A stretch of DNA of 64,000 nt, from NCBI RefSeq assembly GCF_049673105.1, contig NZ_JBATXG010000015.1, forward strand, positions 62,001 to 126,000, given 5' to 3'. The position numbers and the translations under genes were made by a program. Every line of letters starts with the position of its first letter. Position 1 is the stretch's first letter. Below the pieces are notes generated by a model that saw only the letters and a program-made list of their open reading frames with translations, had not been told where the DNA came from and ran no database searches. The DNA comes from Castellaniella sp049673105 (GTDB lineage Bacteria; Pseudomonadota; Gammaproteobacteria; Burkholderiales; Burkholderiaceae_B). Positions 18,909-27,661 of this stretch are shown here, in pieces.

Positions 18909-19808
18909 TCAGCGGGTTTCGGTGCGAATCACGATGGCCAGGCCGGCCAGCAGCGCGCCCAGACCGGCGTAGGCCAGCAGGCCGGGGCGTTCGCCCACCA
19001 CCAGAATGGCCAGCAAAAAGGCCGTGACAGGTTCCATCAGGGCCAGCGACACGCCGCTGGCCGCGCTGATGCTGCGCAAGCCCGTGCTGAACAGCAGATA
19101 GGCGATGCCAGTGGAAGCGATCCCCAGAAAGCCGACGACCAGCCAGCCGGATACCGTGATCTGCAGCGGCCCCGCCCAGAGGCCTGCCGCGGGCAGCGCC
19201 AGCGCCGCGCCCACCAGGAATACGCCCAGCGTGGTGATGGCCGGCGTCGAGCGATGCACCAGTTGTTTGTTGAGCAGAGCGTAGACGGCATAGGACAGGC
19301 CTGCCGCCAGACATAGGGCGATGCCCAGGGGATCGGACCGCACGTCGTTGCTGCGTCCCAGGACCAGCAGCATGCCGCCGGCGACCGCCAGCAGCGTACC
19401 CAGCCACCAACCGGCGCTGGGGCGCGCGCCGCAGGCCAACTGCAGCAAGCCCGCCCAGATGGGGCCGCTGCCCAGGGCCAAGGCCGTGCCGATGGCAACG
19501 CCCGTGGCCTTGACGCCGGCAAAGAAGGTCAGGTTGTAGGCCGCCATGCAGGCGCCCGCCCCGATGGCGCGCCGCCAGTCCAGCTCGCTCAGTTGCCGAC
19601 CCAGGCTGGCCGGCCCGCTCAGCAAGCCGGCATAGACCAGAAAGAAGAGGGCCGCCACCAGCAGCCGCAAGGCGCCCACCCAATACGGAGATAGCGCATC
19701 GGCGGAAAAGCTTTGCGCCGTGCCGGTCGTTCCCCACAGGATGCCGGCCCCCAGGACCAGCAAGGCGCCCTGCAGGGGGCGGGAAGAAGAATTCGCTAAG
19801 GTGCTCAT
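18909..19808 (-). CDS. EamA/DMT-family transporter
   Basis: 299 residues with about ten hydrophobic segments in two homologous EamA halves (roughly 12-140 and 160-295). The first half has GAGILWGTTGTAQSFS; the second ends AYAGLGALLAGLAIVIRTE. It is an inner-membrane drug/metabolite exporter of unknown substrate. It is convergent with typA, and its start is 141 bp from the divergent YqiA-GNAT gene. That gap holds a short hairpin, CCGCAGG/CCTGCGG (19903-19918), and no recognisable promoter. Confidence 0.88.
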   Translation of the reverse strand: MSTLANSSSRPLQGALLVLGAGILWGTTGTAQSFSADALSPYWVGALRLLVAALFFLVYAGLLSGPASLGRQLSELDWRRAIGAGACMAAYNLTFFAGVKATGVAIGTALALGSGPIWAGLLQLACGARPSAGWWLGTLLAVAGGMLLVLGRSNDVRSDPLGIALCLAAGLSYAVYALLNKQLVHRSTPAITTLGVFLVGAALALPAAGLWAGPLQITVSGWLVVGFLGIASTGIAYLLFSTGLRSISAASGVSLALMEPVTAFLLAILVVGERPGLLAYAGLGALLAGLAIVIRTETR

Positions 19809-19949
19809 AGATCATCACGATGGCTGCCTGAGTGGGCCACGATGGAGCATCTTACTTCTTACCGCGAGTCGGCGTGTTTTGACTCAGGCCGCTTAAAATG
19901 AGCCGCAGGACCCTGCGGGGCGCTTGGACAAAGATTTTTCCTGGATGTC

Positions 19950-21023
19950 ATGATTCTCTATCTGCACGGATTTCGTTCTTCTCCCGAGTCCTTCAAATCG
20001 AGCTTGATGGCGGCGGCGCTGGCCGAGCGCGGCCTGGCATCGGCATGGCGCTGCCCGCAGTTGCCGGCCAGCCCGGCGGAGGCGCTGCAACTGGCTTTGC
20101 GCCAGGCCCGGGATCTGCTGGATGCTGCCCAGACCGGTCAGCCCGAGGGATCGGCGCAGGGGCTCAGTCGCTTGACCGTCATCGGCTCATCGCTGGGGGG
20201 GTTCTACGCCACCTGGCTGGCGGAACGCCTGGGCTGTCGCGCCGTGCTGCTCAATCCTGTCGTGCATGCTGCGCGCGACCTGGCGACCCAGGTGGGATCG
20301 CACCGCACCTTTCATGGCGACAAACCCTTCGAGTTTTTACCGGAGTATGTGGATGAACTAGCCCAGGCCGAGGCCGATATCGTCGCCCTGACACACCCGG
20401 AACGCTATTTCCTGCTGGCCGCGACCGGCGACGAAGTCCTGGACTGGCGGGACATGCAGGCCCGCTTTGCGGGTAGCCGACAACGCATCATCGACGGCAG
20501 CGACCACGGCATCTCGGATTTTGCCGACTGGTTGCCCGAAGTGCTGGATTTTGCTTTGGACGCTGCCGCCCAGCCACCAACCGCCGCGCAGGCACCGCAG
20601 GAAAGCCGCCGTGTCGTGACAGGCAGTTGGGATGCCCTGGGCGCCGAAGCCGGTCGCATTCGTCTGGAAGTCTTCGTGCAGGAACAACAGGTGCCGCTGG
20701 AAGAAGAACTGGATCCCCTGGACGCCCAGTGTCTGCACGCCATTGCCTACGATGCCTCGGGCGCCGCCATCGGTACCGGACGTCTGCTGCCCGATGGGCA
20801 TATCGGTCGCATGGCGGTGCGCCGAGCGGCACGCGGGACTGGAGCAGGGTCCTTGTTGTTGACCGCCTTGATGGACGCCGCCCGTCTGCGCGGCGATACT
20901 GAAGTCGTTCTGTCCGCCCAACTGCAAGCCCGGCCTTTCTATGCCCGCCACGGTTTTGTGGAAGAAGGCGAGACCTACCTGGATGCCGGGATCGAGCACC
21001 GGCTGATGCGGCGCAGGCTTTAG
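19950..21023 (+). CDS. YqiA-type esterase fused to a GNAT acetyltransferase
   Basis: The protein has two parts. Residues 1 to about 205 are a YqiA/UPF0227 alpha/beta hydrolase: ILYLHGFRSSPESFKS, the nucleophile elbow GSSLGG (79-84, Ser81), the acid in TGDEVLDW and the histidine in GSDHGISDF. A Gln/Ala/Pro linker (about 205-220) leads to a GNAT domain of the ElaA/YjcF kind: RLEVFVQEQQVPLEEELD, IGRMAVRRAARGTGAGSLLL (acetyl-CoA loop) and PFYARHGFVEEGE. YqiA hydrolyses short-chain esters; the GNAT substrate is unknown. The two are usually separate proteins, and the reading frame here is continuous. It is convergent with the ABC operon. Confidence 0.85.
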   Translation: MILYLHGFRSSPESFKSSLMAAALAERGLASAWRCPQLPASPAEALQLALRQARDLLDAAQTGQPEGSAQGLSRLTVIGSSLGGFYATWLAERLGCRAVLLNPVVHAARDLATQVGSHRTFHGDKPFEFLPEYVDELAQAEADIVALTHPERYFLLAATGDEVLDWRDMQARFAGSRQRIIDGSDHGISDFADWLPEVLDFALDAAAQPPTAAQAPQESRRVVTGSWDALGAEAGRIRLEVFVQEQQVPLEEELDPLDAQCLHAIAYDASGAAIGTGRLLPDGHIGRMAVRRAARGTGAGSLLLTALMDAARLRGDTEVVLSAQLQARPFYARHGFVEEGETYLDAGIEHRLMRRRL

Positions 21024-21041
21024 AACATTCCTGCGGGCAAA

Positions 21042-21061
21042 AGGCCTGCCGGAGCAGGCTT
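21042..21061. terminator. Short hairpin between convergent genes
   Basis: GCCTGC (21044-21049), loop CGGA, GCAGGC (21054-21059) with flanking A-T and G-U pairs. On the minus strand CTTTTG follows, so it may end the ABC-transporter operon. It overlaps the last codon of that operon. Confidence 0.5.
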
Positions 21062-21827
21062 ATTTCAAATTGCCCGACAGGAACTGTCTCAGCCGGGGGC
21101 TTTGGGGATTGTCGAAGATATCCGTCGGCGCGCCGGTTTCTTCCGCCACGCCCTGGTGCAGGAACATCACCTGGGATGCCAGGTTGCGGGCAAATCCCAT
21201 TTCGTGCGTCACGACCAGCATGGTGCGGCCTTCCTCGGCCAGTTTCTGCATGACTTTCAGGACTTCGCCCACCAGTTCCGGGTCCAGGGCGGACGTGGGT
21301 TCGTCAAACAGCATGACTTCCGGTTCCATGGCCAGCGCGCGGGCGATCGCCACGCGCTGCTGCTGGCCGCCGGACAGGGAGGACGGATACTGGGTTTCGA
21401 CCTTTGGGTCCAGGCCGACCTTGGCCAGATAGTGGCGGGCGCGTTCGGTGGCTTCGGCGCGGCTGAGCTTGAGCACTTGAATGGGCGCCTCGATCACGTT
21501 GCCCAGGACATTCATGTGCGCCCACAGGTTGAAGTGCTGGAACACCATCGCCAGCTTCGAGCGCAGGCGGCGCAGCTGGTCCAGGTCGGCGGCGTGCGGT
21601 TCCCCGTGCTTGTCGTGCACGATCTTCAGCAGTTCGCCGTTCAGCGACACCGAGCCCTGATTGGGCTTTTCCAGGAAGTTGATGCAGCGCAGGAAGGTGG
21701 ATTTTCCCGAGCCGCTGGACCCCAGGATGCAGATCACGTCGCCGGCGTTGGCTTGCAGGGAGACGCCCTTCAGGACCTCGTTGTCGCCGTAGCGCTTGTG
21801 AATATTGAGTACGTCGAGTTTGGACAT
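21060..21827 (-). CDS. hisP: Basic amino acid ABC transporter, ATP-binding subunit (HisP type)
   Basis: 255 residues. Walker A is GSSGSGKST (about 35-43), the signature is LSGGQQQRVAIARAL, Walker B is VMLFDEPTSALDPE and the switch is VVTHEM. The HisP/ArgT class is indicated by the extra residues before the Q loop (HDKHGEPHAADLDQL) and by AMVFQHFNLWAHMNVLGNV. It powers uptake of a basic or polar amino acid with the permeases just upstream. It lies 5 bp from hisM and is last in a leftward J-Q-M-P-type operon. Whether the substrate is His, Lys, Arg or ornithine cannot be told from sequence. Confidence 0.9.
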   Translation of the reverse strand: MSKLDVLNIHKRYGDNEVLKGVSLQANAGDVICILGSSGSGKSTFLRCINFLEKPNQGSVSLNGELLKIVHDKHGEPHAADLDQLRRLRSKLAMVFQHFNLWAHMNVLGNVIEAPIQVLKLSRAEATERARHYLAKVGLDPKVETQYPSSLSGGQQQRVAIARALAMEPEVMLFDEPTSALDPELVGEVLKVMQKLAEEGRTMLVVTHEMGFARNLASQVMFLHQGVAEETGAPTDIFDNPQSPRLRQFLSGNLK

Positions 21828-21832
21828 AGGTG

Positions 21833-22543
21833 TTAGCGATAAGGGCCCAGATAGGCCAGTGTACGGCGTTCGTACCAGCGGAACAGCCCGATCAGGGCGA
21901 AAGAGAGCGCCAGATAAAGCAGGGCGGCGATCCCGTACGAAGGAAAGGTCTGGTAAGTGGCGGAATTGGCGTCGCGCGCTACTTTCAGAATATCAGGCAC
22001 CGTGGCGGTGAAGGCCAGGGACGTGGCGTGCAGCATCAGGATGACTTCGTTGCTGTAGGCCGGCAGCGCGCGGCGCAGCGCCGAGGGCAGAATCACCCGG
22101 CGGTATAGCGCAAAGCGCGTCATGCCGAAGGCGCGGGCCGCCTCGATTTCACCGGCGCTGGTGGCGCGGATCGCCCCGGCGAAGATTTCCGTGGTGTAGG
22201 CTACGGTATTCAGGGTCAGCGCCACGACCAGACAGTTAAAGCCGTTTTGGAAGAAGGTCGCCAGGCTGGGGGTGTCCTTGACGAAATCCAGGCTGTAGAT
22301 GCCGGCGTAGATGAACAGGATCTGCACATATAGCGGTGTGCCCCGGAAGACGTAGCTGAACGTCCAGAGCGGAATCGACAGCCAGCGGCGCGACGATACT
22401 CTGGCCACGGCCAGGAAGATGGAGATGAAAAAACCCATCGAGACCGACAGCACCAGCAGCCACAGGGTGACGACCATGCCCGAGAGGCTGCCGTTGCTGG
22501 TGTACAGGTAGGCCTGCCAGAATTGCTCCAGGACATCGATCAT
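21833..22543 (-). CDS. hisM: Basic amino acid ABC transporter permease (HisM type)
   Basis: 236 residues with about five membrane segments. The cytoplasmic loop that docks on the ATPase reads EIEAARAFGMTRFALYRRVILPSALRRALP, the EAA motif of polar amino-acid permeases. Its length matches HisM (238). It overlaps the upstream permease gene by 4 bp (ATGA), so the two are made together, and both are needed for one heterodimeric channel. Confidence 0.9.
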   Translation of the reverse strand: MIDVLEQFWQAYLYTSNGSLSGMVVTLWLLVLSVSMGFFISIFLAVARVSSRRWLSIPLWTFSYVFRGTPLYVQILFIYAGIYSLDFVKDTPSLATFFQNGFNCLVVALTLNTVAYTTEIFAGAIRATSAGEIEAARAFGMTRFALYRRVILPSALRRALPAYSNEVILMLHATSLAFTATVPDILKVARDANSATYQTFPSYGIAALLYLALSFALIGLFRWYERRTLAYLGPYR

Positions 22544-23229
22544 AGCGACACCTGGCGTACGCCCACTGTATAGCGTTTATTCAGCCAGTACAGCACTCCG
22601 TTGGAGACCGTGGTCAGCGCCAGGTAGATCAGCCCGGTCAGGCTGATGAACAGGAACACCCGAAAGGTCACGTTGCCCGCGTCCTGGGCGACCTTGACCA
22701 GATCGGACAGGCCGATCAGAGAAACCAGGGCCGTGGACTTCAGCAGCACCTGCCAGTTGTTGCCGATGCCGGGCAGGGCGTGGCGCATCATCTGTGGAAA
22801 CAGCACGCGGCGAAACACCTGAAATTCACGCATGCCGTAGGCCGTGGCGGCTTCCATCTGACCGTGCGGGACCGACATGAAAGCGCCACGAAAGGTTTCA
22901 GCGAAATAGGCGCCGTAGATGAAACCCAGAGTCAGCACGCCGGCGCCGAAGGGGTCGATATCGATGTACTCCAGGCCCAGCAGGTCGGTCAGGGAATTCA
23001 GATAGATCTGCAGGCTGAAGAAGATCAGCAGCATCAGCACCAGATCGGGCACGCCGCGGATCAGGGTCGTATAGGCCGTGGCCAGAGCGCGGGCGCTCCA
23101 GGATGTCGAAAGTTTGGCCCAGGCGCCCAGCAGCCCCAGGGCCAGGGCGACCAGCAGGGACAGCAGAGCCAACTGGATGGTGACCCAGGTCCCCGCCAGC
23201 AGCAGGGGTCCGTAGCCGTTCAGAAACAT
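22540..23229 (-). CDS. hisQ: Basic amino acid ABC transporter permease (HisQ type)
   Basis: 229 residues, the HisQ length (228). The N-terminus MFLNGYGPLLLAGTWVTIQLALLSLLVALALGL-type region is the first membrane helix. The docking loop is QMEAATAYGMREFQVFRRVLFPQMMRHALPG. The gene is separated from the binding-protein gene by 91 bp with a terminator-like hairpin, which would lower permease expression relative to the binding protein. Confidence 0.9.
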   Translation of the reverse strand: MFLNGYGPLLLAGTWVTIQLALLSLLVALALGLLGAWAKLSTSWSARALATAYTTLIRGVPDLVLMLLIFFSLQIYLNSLTDLLGLEYIDIDPFGAGVLTLGFIYGAYFAETFRGAFMSVPHGQMEAATAYGMREFQVFRRVLFPQMMRHALPGIGNNWQVLLKSTALVSLIGLSDLVKVAQDAGNVTFRVFLFISLTGLIYLALTTVSNGVLYWLNKRYTVGVRQVSL

Positions 23230-23239
23230 GGAAGACAGC

Positions 23240-23291
23240 CAAAAATAAGGACCGCCCGGTCAAGCGTGGCCTGGCGGGCCGTCCGGGCGGT
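23240..23291 (-). terminator. Terminator-like hairpin between the binding-protein and permease genes
   Basis: ACCGCCCGG (23251-23259) and CCGGGCGGT (23283-23291) form a perfect 9-bp stem. On the minus strand it is followed by CCTTATTTTTGG (23240-23250). It lies inside the operon, so it probably acts as a partial terminator or mRNA stabiliser that favours the binding protein. Confidence 0.6.
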
Positions 23292-23320
23292 TGCAGCATG
23301 CGGCATGGCCGCAGGCTGGA

Positions 23321-24109
23321 TTATTGGGCGGGAAATTGGATCAGGCCTTCGGCGAAATATTTTTTGGCGAAGCCCTGGATGGTGCCGTCGGCCAGCATGG
23401 CCTTCAGCGTCTTGTCGACGTCCGCTTTCAGCGGATTGCCCTGACGCAGGCCCATGGCGATGGGGTCGTTCAGGATCGGATCGTCCAGCGTCATCTGCGC
23501 CAGTTCGTAGTCCGCGCCTTCGGGTTTGCTGAGAAAGCCTTCGACTGCGCTTTGGGCTTCCTGGAAGGTGGCGTCCAGACGACCTGCGGTCACATCCACG
23601 TAGGCATTGGTGTAGCTGGGATAGGACACCACGTTGACGCCCTTGGGCGCCCAGTATTTGCGGGCGTAGGTTTCCATGGTCGTGCCTTGTTGCACGCCCA
23701 CGCGCTTGCCCTTCAGGGATTCAGCGGTGGGTTCCAGACCGCTGCCCTTTTTAACCATGAGCTTGACCGGCACGATGTACATCGGCGTGGAAAAGTCGAT
23801 GACTTTCTTACGGGCTTCGGTGGCTGTCATGGTGGAATTGGCCAAATCGAATTTGCGCGCCTTCAGGCCGGGGATCAGGCTGTCGAAGGACTGATCGATC
23901 CAGACGCACTGGCGTTGCAGGCGTTTGCACAGTTCATTGCCGATGTCGATGTCGAAGCCTTCGAGCTGGCCGTTCGGGTTGCGGTATTCGAATGGCGGGT
24001 AGCCTGCTTCGGTGGCGATTTTCAGTTCCTGGGCGTTGGCTGCAAAGCTGGCGGCAGGCATGAACCCCGTTGCGATCAATAGCGCAGCGCCAATCAGAGT
24101 CGTTTTCAT
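23321..24109 (-). CDS. Periplasmic basic amino acid-binding protein (HisJ/ArgT type)
   Basis: 262 residues from the ATG at 24109, which has AGGAG (24118-24122) at good distance; an in-frame upstream start would add 18 residues without signal-peptide character. Residues 1 to about 22 are a Sec signal peptide (MKTTLIGAALLIATGF, ending SFA-A). The mature protein is a type II binding fold: ATEAGYPPFEYRN, GFDIDIGNELCKRL, CVWIDQSFDSLIPGL and RKKVIDFSTPMY resemble HisJ, ArgT and AotJ. It delivers a basic amino acid to the HisQM-like permease. It is first in the operon. Confidence 0.9.
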   Translation of the reverse strand: MKTTLIGAALLIATGFMPAASFAANAQELKIATEAGYPPFEYRNPNGQLEGFDIDIGNELCKRLQRQCVWIDQSFDSLIPGLKARKFDLANSTMTATEARKKVIDFSTPMYIVPVKLMVKKGSGLEPTAESLKGKRVGVQQGTTMETYARKYWAPKGVNVVSYPSYTNAYVDVTAGRLDATFQEAQSAVEGFLSKPEGADYELAQMTLDDPILNDPIAMGLRQGNPLKADVDKTLKAMLADGTIQGFAKKYFAEGLIQFPAQ

Positions 24110-24223
24110 CGGAAGGTCTCCTGTGGAGCCGGACGCAAAGAGCGTATCGCCCGGCGGTAACAAGGCGTGATGTTAACTCAGGTCGCAACCCGGCTGCATC
24201 AAGCATTACCCGTATATGGGGGC

Positions 24224-24895
24224 TTATTCCGGCAGGGCGGGTTCTCGGGTGGGTTCGATCTGGACCGCGCTTTGGATCTGGCGGATGACCTCGTCCAGGT
24301 CGTCGGTGACCGTGATCAGATCGACGTCATAAGGACTGACGGTGCCGTTCGCGACCATTTGGTCGCGGACCCAGTCGATCAGGCCGCTCCAGAATGCCGT
24401 GCCGATCAGGATGATGGGGGCGGGCGGTTGCTTCAGGGTTTGCACCAGCGTGATGGCTTCGAATAGTTCGTCCAGGGTGCCAAAACCGCCGGGCAGCACC
24501 ACATAGGCCAGGCTGTGCATGAAGAACGAGGCCTTGCGCGAATTGAAATATTCGAAGTGCAGGCTGTCGGTCTGGTAGGAGTTGTCGGAATTTTCCCTGG
24601 GCAGGCGGATGTTGAGCCCGATGCTGCGCCCGCCGGCTTCGAAGGCGCCCCGGTTGGCGGCTTCCATCAGGCCCGGCCCGCCGCCGGCGATCACCGGCAC
24701 GCCCAGTTGCGCGATGCGGGCGCCGATTTCCTGGCCCAGTTCATAGAAGGGGTGGCCGCGCGCGATACGGGCGCTGCCGAAAACACTGACGCCCAGCCCG
24801 ATTTTCTGGAAGGCGGCGGCGGCGGCGCGCATCTCTGCAATAATCGTGGGAATCTGTTGTTCCGCCGAAAGTCGTTTTGTCTTGTTGTCTATCAT
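24224..24895 (-). CDS. LOG-family protein (TIGR00730-type nucleotide phosphoribohydrolase)
   Basis: 223 residues. The family motifs are GGGPGLMEAANRGAFEAGG (about 71-89) and PGGFGTLDE (135-143), the latter carrying the catalytic glutamate. VFGSARI marks the Rossmann start. LOG proteins cleave cytokinin-type or purine nucleoside monophosphates at the N-glycosidic bond; many bacterial members are generic AMP/GMP hydrolases once miscalled lysine decarboxylases. The start ATG at 24895 has AAGG 8 bases upstream and shares two bases with the divergent polA ATG. An internal Met (residue 22) is an alternative. Confidence 0.88.
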   Translation of the reverse strand: MIDNKTKRLSAEQQIPTIIAEMRAAAAAFQKIGLGVSVFGSARIARGHPFYELGQEIGARIAQLGVPVIAGGGPGLMEAANRGAFEAGGRSIGLNIRLPRENSDNSYQTDSLHFEYFNSRKASFFMHSLAYVVLPGGFGTLDELFEAITLVQTLKQPPAPIILIGTAFWSGLIDWVRDQMVANGTVSPYDVDLITVTDDLDEVIRQIQSAVQIEPTREPALPE

Positions 24896-27620
24896 GAAAA
24901 AAACCTTGTTGCTTGTCGATGGGTCCAGCTATCTGTATCGCGCCTTTCACGCGATGCCGGATTTGCGCAATGCGCAGGGCGAACCCACGGGGGCCTTGTA
25001 TGGCGTCATCTCCATGTTACGAAGGCTGATGGCCGATTACAAGGATACGGCGCAGTATGGCGCCTGCGTGTTCGACGCGCCGGGAGGCTCGTTTCGGGAA
25101 CAGATGTACCCGCAATACAAAGCCAACCGACCGTCCATGCCGGAAGACCTGCGCGCGCAGATCCCTGCCATTCACGAGGCCGCGGCAGCGCTGGGCTGGA
25201 CCGTGATCGTGGAACCCGGCGTCGAGGCCGACGATGTCATCGGCACACTGGCGCTGCAGGCGAGCGAAAGCGACTTTTATACCATTATTTCGACCGGGGA
25301 CAAGGATCTGGCCCAATTGGTGAACGATCAAGTCGAACTGATCAACACCATGTCCGGCGAGCGCCAGGACCGGGACGGCGTGATTCATAAGTTCGGTGTG
25401 CCGCCCGAGCGCATCATCGACTATCTGATGCTGACGGGCGATACGGTGGACAATGTGCCGGGGGTGGACAAGGTCGGCCCCAAGACCGCCGCCAAGTGGC
25501 TGAATGAATACGGCAGCCTCGACGCGCTGGTGGCGCAGGCGGACCAGATCAAAGGCGTGGCGGGCGCCAATCTGCGCGACGCCGTGGCGCGTTTCCCGCT
25601 GACTCGCGATTTACTGACGATCAGGCTGGATTGCGCCTTGCCGCCCGATTACGCGGTCGCCAATATGGCGCTGCGAGCGCCGGATCAGGCGACCCTGACG
25701 CGCTTGTACGAAACCTACGGGTTCCGGACCTGGCTGCGCGAAATAACGGGCGAACCCGATCGCATTCCGCAGCAGGACGCGCGGGCGGCGCAGCCGGCAG
25801 CCATGCCCCAGGCGCCCGCTCGGCTGAATTACGAAACCATTCTGGATCAGGATCATTTCGCCCGGTGGATGAGCAAACTGCGGGCCGCGCCGCTGGTCGC
25901 CCTGGATACGGAGACCACCAGCCTGGATCCCATGGCGGCGCGCCTGGTCGGCCTGTCGGTGGCGATTGAACCCGGCCATGCCGCGTATATCCCGGTCGGG
26001 CATCGGGCGCCCGGCACACCGGATCAGCTGGACCGCGCCTGGGTGCTGGAACAACTGCGTCCCTGGATCGAGGATTCGGCGGCCCCCAAACTGCTGCACC
26101 ATGCCAAATATGATGCACATGTGTTCGCCAACGAAGGACTGACCCTGCGTGGCGTGCAGCATGACACCATGCTGCAGGCTTATGTGCTGCAGTCACATCG
26201 CCGGGTCAATCTGCAGGACCTGTGCATCCAGTGGCTGGGTGTGACGGGTACGACCTACGAAGATCTGTGCGGCAAGGGCGCCCGTCAGATCGGTTTTGAC
26301 GAGGTCGACCTGGAACGCGCCGCGTATTACGCCGCCGAAGACGCCGACTTTACGCTGCGGCTGCACCAGGTGCTGTTGCCGCAGGTGCAGGCCGAACCCG
26401 GCTTGCTGCGCACCTACGAACTGGAAATCCGCACGTCCGATGTCCTGACGCGCATCGAGCGCAATGGCGTGGCCATCGATGCCCAGGTGCTGGCCAAGCA
26501 AAGCCACGAACTGGGGCAACAGATGATTGCGCTGGAAACCCAGGCGCATGAGCTGGCGGGCCAGCCCTTCAATCTGAATTCACCCAAGCAACTGGGCGAG
26601 ATCCTGTTCACGCAGATGCAGTTGCCGGTGCTGCGCAAGACCGCCGGCGGCGCGCCGTCCACGGACGAAGACGTCCTGACGCGGCTGGCGGCGGATTATC
26701 CTTTGCCCCGCCTGCTGCTGGACTATCGGGGCATCGCCAAACTGAAGTCCACCTATACCGACAAATTGCCGCGCATGATCGACCCGCGCACCGGGCGGGT
26801 GCATACGCGCTACGCCCAGGCTGCCGTCATTACCGGGCGTTTGGCCTCGTCCGATCCGAATCTGCAGAATATTCCGGTGCGCACGGCCGAGGGCAGGCGC
26901 GTGCGCTCGGCCTTTGTGTCCAGTCTGGGTAGTGTCGTGTCGGCGGACTATTCGCAAATCGAATTGCGCGTCATGGCCCATGTGTCGGGGGATGCCAATC
27001 TGTGCCGGGCCTTTGCCGAAGGTCAGGATATTCACCGCGCCACGGCTGCCGAGGTGTTCGGCGTGGCCCCCGATCAGGTCGATGCCGAACATCGCCGGGC
27101 GGCCAAGGCCATCAATTTCGGCCTGATCTACGGCATGGGGGAATTCGGCCTGGCTTCCAACCTGGGGATTACGCGGGCGGCAGCCAAATCCTACATCGAC
27201 CGCTATTTCATGCGCTACCCTGGGGTGGCTGAATACATGGACCGCATCCGCCGCCAGGCGCGGGAACAGGGCTATGTGGAAACCGTCTTTGGCCGGCGCC
27301 TGTATTTTCCTGATCTGGCCGGCGCCAAGGGGCCCCGGGCCGCTGCCGCCGAGCGCGCCGCCATCAATGCGCCCATGCAAGGCACGGCAGCCGATCTGAT
27401 CAAGAAGGCCATGGTCCAGGTGCAGGATTGGATGTCGGCTGAAAACCTGCGCAGTCTGATGGTCATGCAGGTGCATGACGAACTGGTGTTCGATGCGACG
27501 CCCGACGAAGTCGATATCCTGCGGCAGCGCGTGCCTGAACTGATGGCGGGGGTGGCCGATCTGGCCGTGCCGCTGGTGGCCGAGGTTGGCGTAGGCCACG
27601 ATTGGGGCGAAGCGCACTGA
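24894..27620 (+). CDS. polA: DNA polymerase I
   Basis: 908 residues. All three activities are readable. The 5'-3' exonuclease (1 to about 290) starts LLLVDGSSYLYRAFHAMPDL. The 3'-5' proofreading domain keeps its metal residues (DTET in LVALDTETTSL, D in HAKYDAHVF, YxxxD in YYAAEDADF). The polymerase domain has motif A SADYSQIELRVMAH, motif B RRAAKAINFGLIYGMG and motif C QVHDELVFD. It fills gaps and removes RNA primers. MKKTLLLVDGS at 24894 is the conserved N-terminus; no clear Shine-Dalgarno precedes it, and its promoter must lie inside the LOG gene. Confidence 0.97.
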   Translation: MKKTLLLVDGSSYLYRAFHAMPDLRNAQGEPTGALYGVISMLRRLMADYKDTAQYGACVFDAPGGSFREQMYPQYKANRPSMPEDLRAQIPAIHEAAAALGWTVIVEPGVEADDVIGTLALQASESDFYTIISTGDKDLAQLVNDQVELINTMSGERQDRDGVIHKFGVPPERIIDYLMLTGDTVDNVPGVDKVGPKTAAKWLNEYGSLDALVAQADQIKGVAGANLRDAVARFPLTRDLLTIRLDCALPPDYAVANMALRAPDQATLTRLYETYGFRTWLREITGEPDRIPQQDARAAQPAAMPQAPARLNYETILDQDHFARWMSKLRAAPLVALDTETTSLDPMAARLVGLSVAIEPGHAAYIPVGHRAPGTPDQLDRAWVLEQLRPWIEDSAAPKLLHHAKYDAHVFANEGLTLRGVQHDTMLQAYVLQSHRRVNLQDLCIQWLGVTGTTYEDLCGKGARQIGFDEVDLERAAYYAAEDADFTLRLHQVLLPQVQAEPGLLRTYELEIRTSDVLTRIERNGVAIDAQVLAKQSHELGQQMIALETQAHELAGQPFNLNSPKQLGEILFTQMQLPVLRKTAGGAPSTDEDVLTRLAADYPLPRLLLDYRGIAKLKSTYTDKLPRMIDPRTGRVHTRYAQAAVITGRLASSDPNLQNIPVRTAEGRRVRSAFVSSLGSVVSADYSQIELRVMAHVSGDANLCRAFAEGQDIHRATAAEVFGVAPDQVDAEHRRAAKAINFGLIYGMGEFGLASNLGITRAAAKSYIDRYFMRYPGVAEYMDRIRRQAREQGYVETVFGRRLYFPDLAGAKGPRAAAAERAAINAPMQGTAADLIKKAMVQVQDWMSAENLRSLMVMQVHDELVFDATPDEVDILRQRVPELMAGVADLAVPLVAEVGVGHDWGEAH

Positions 27621-27661
27621 CGGATGCGCCCCGCGCGGTGATCGCTGACGATCAGTCCGTC
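27619..27661. terminator. Nested hairpins between polA and the Na/Pi transporter gene
   Basis: The outer pair is GACGGA (27619-27624) / TCCGTC (27656-27661), the inner pair TGATCG (27639-27644) / CGATCA (27649-27654). It spans both stop codons of the convergent genes. There is no T-tract, so termination on either strand is only inferred. Confidence 0.4.

Noticed and set aside
19879..19899. TTGACT and TAAAAT upstream of the YqiA-GNAT gene
   Set aside because: The spacing is only 9 bp, too short for a sigma-70 promoter.
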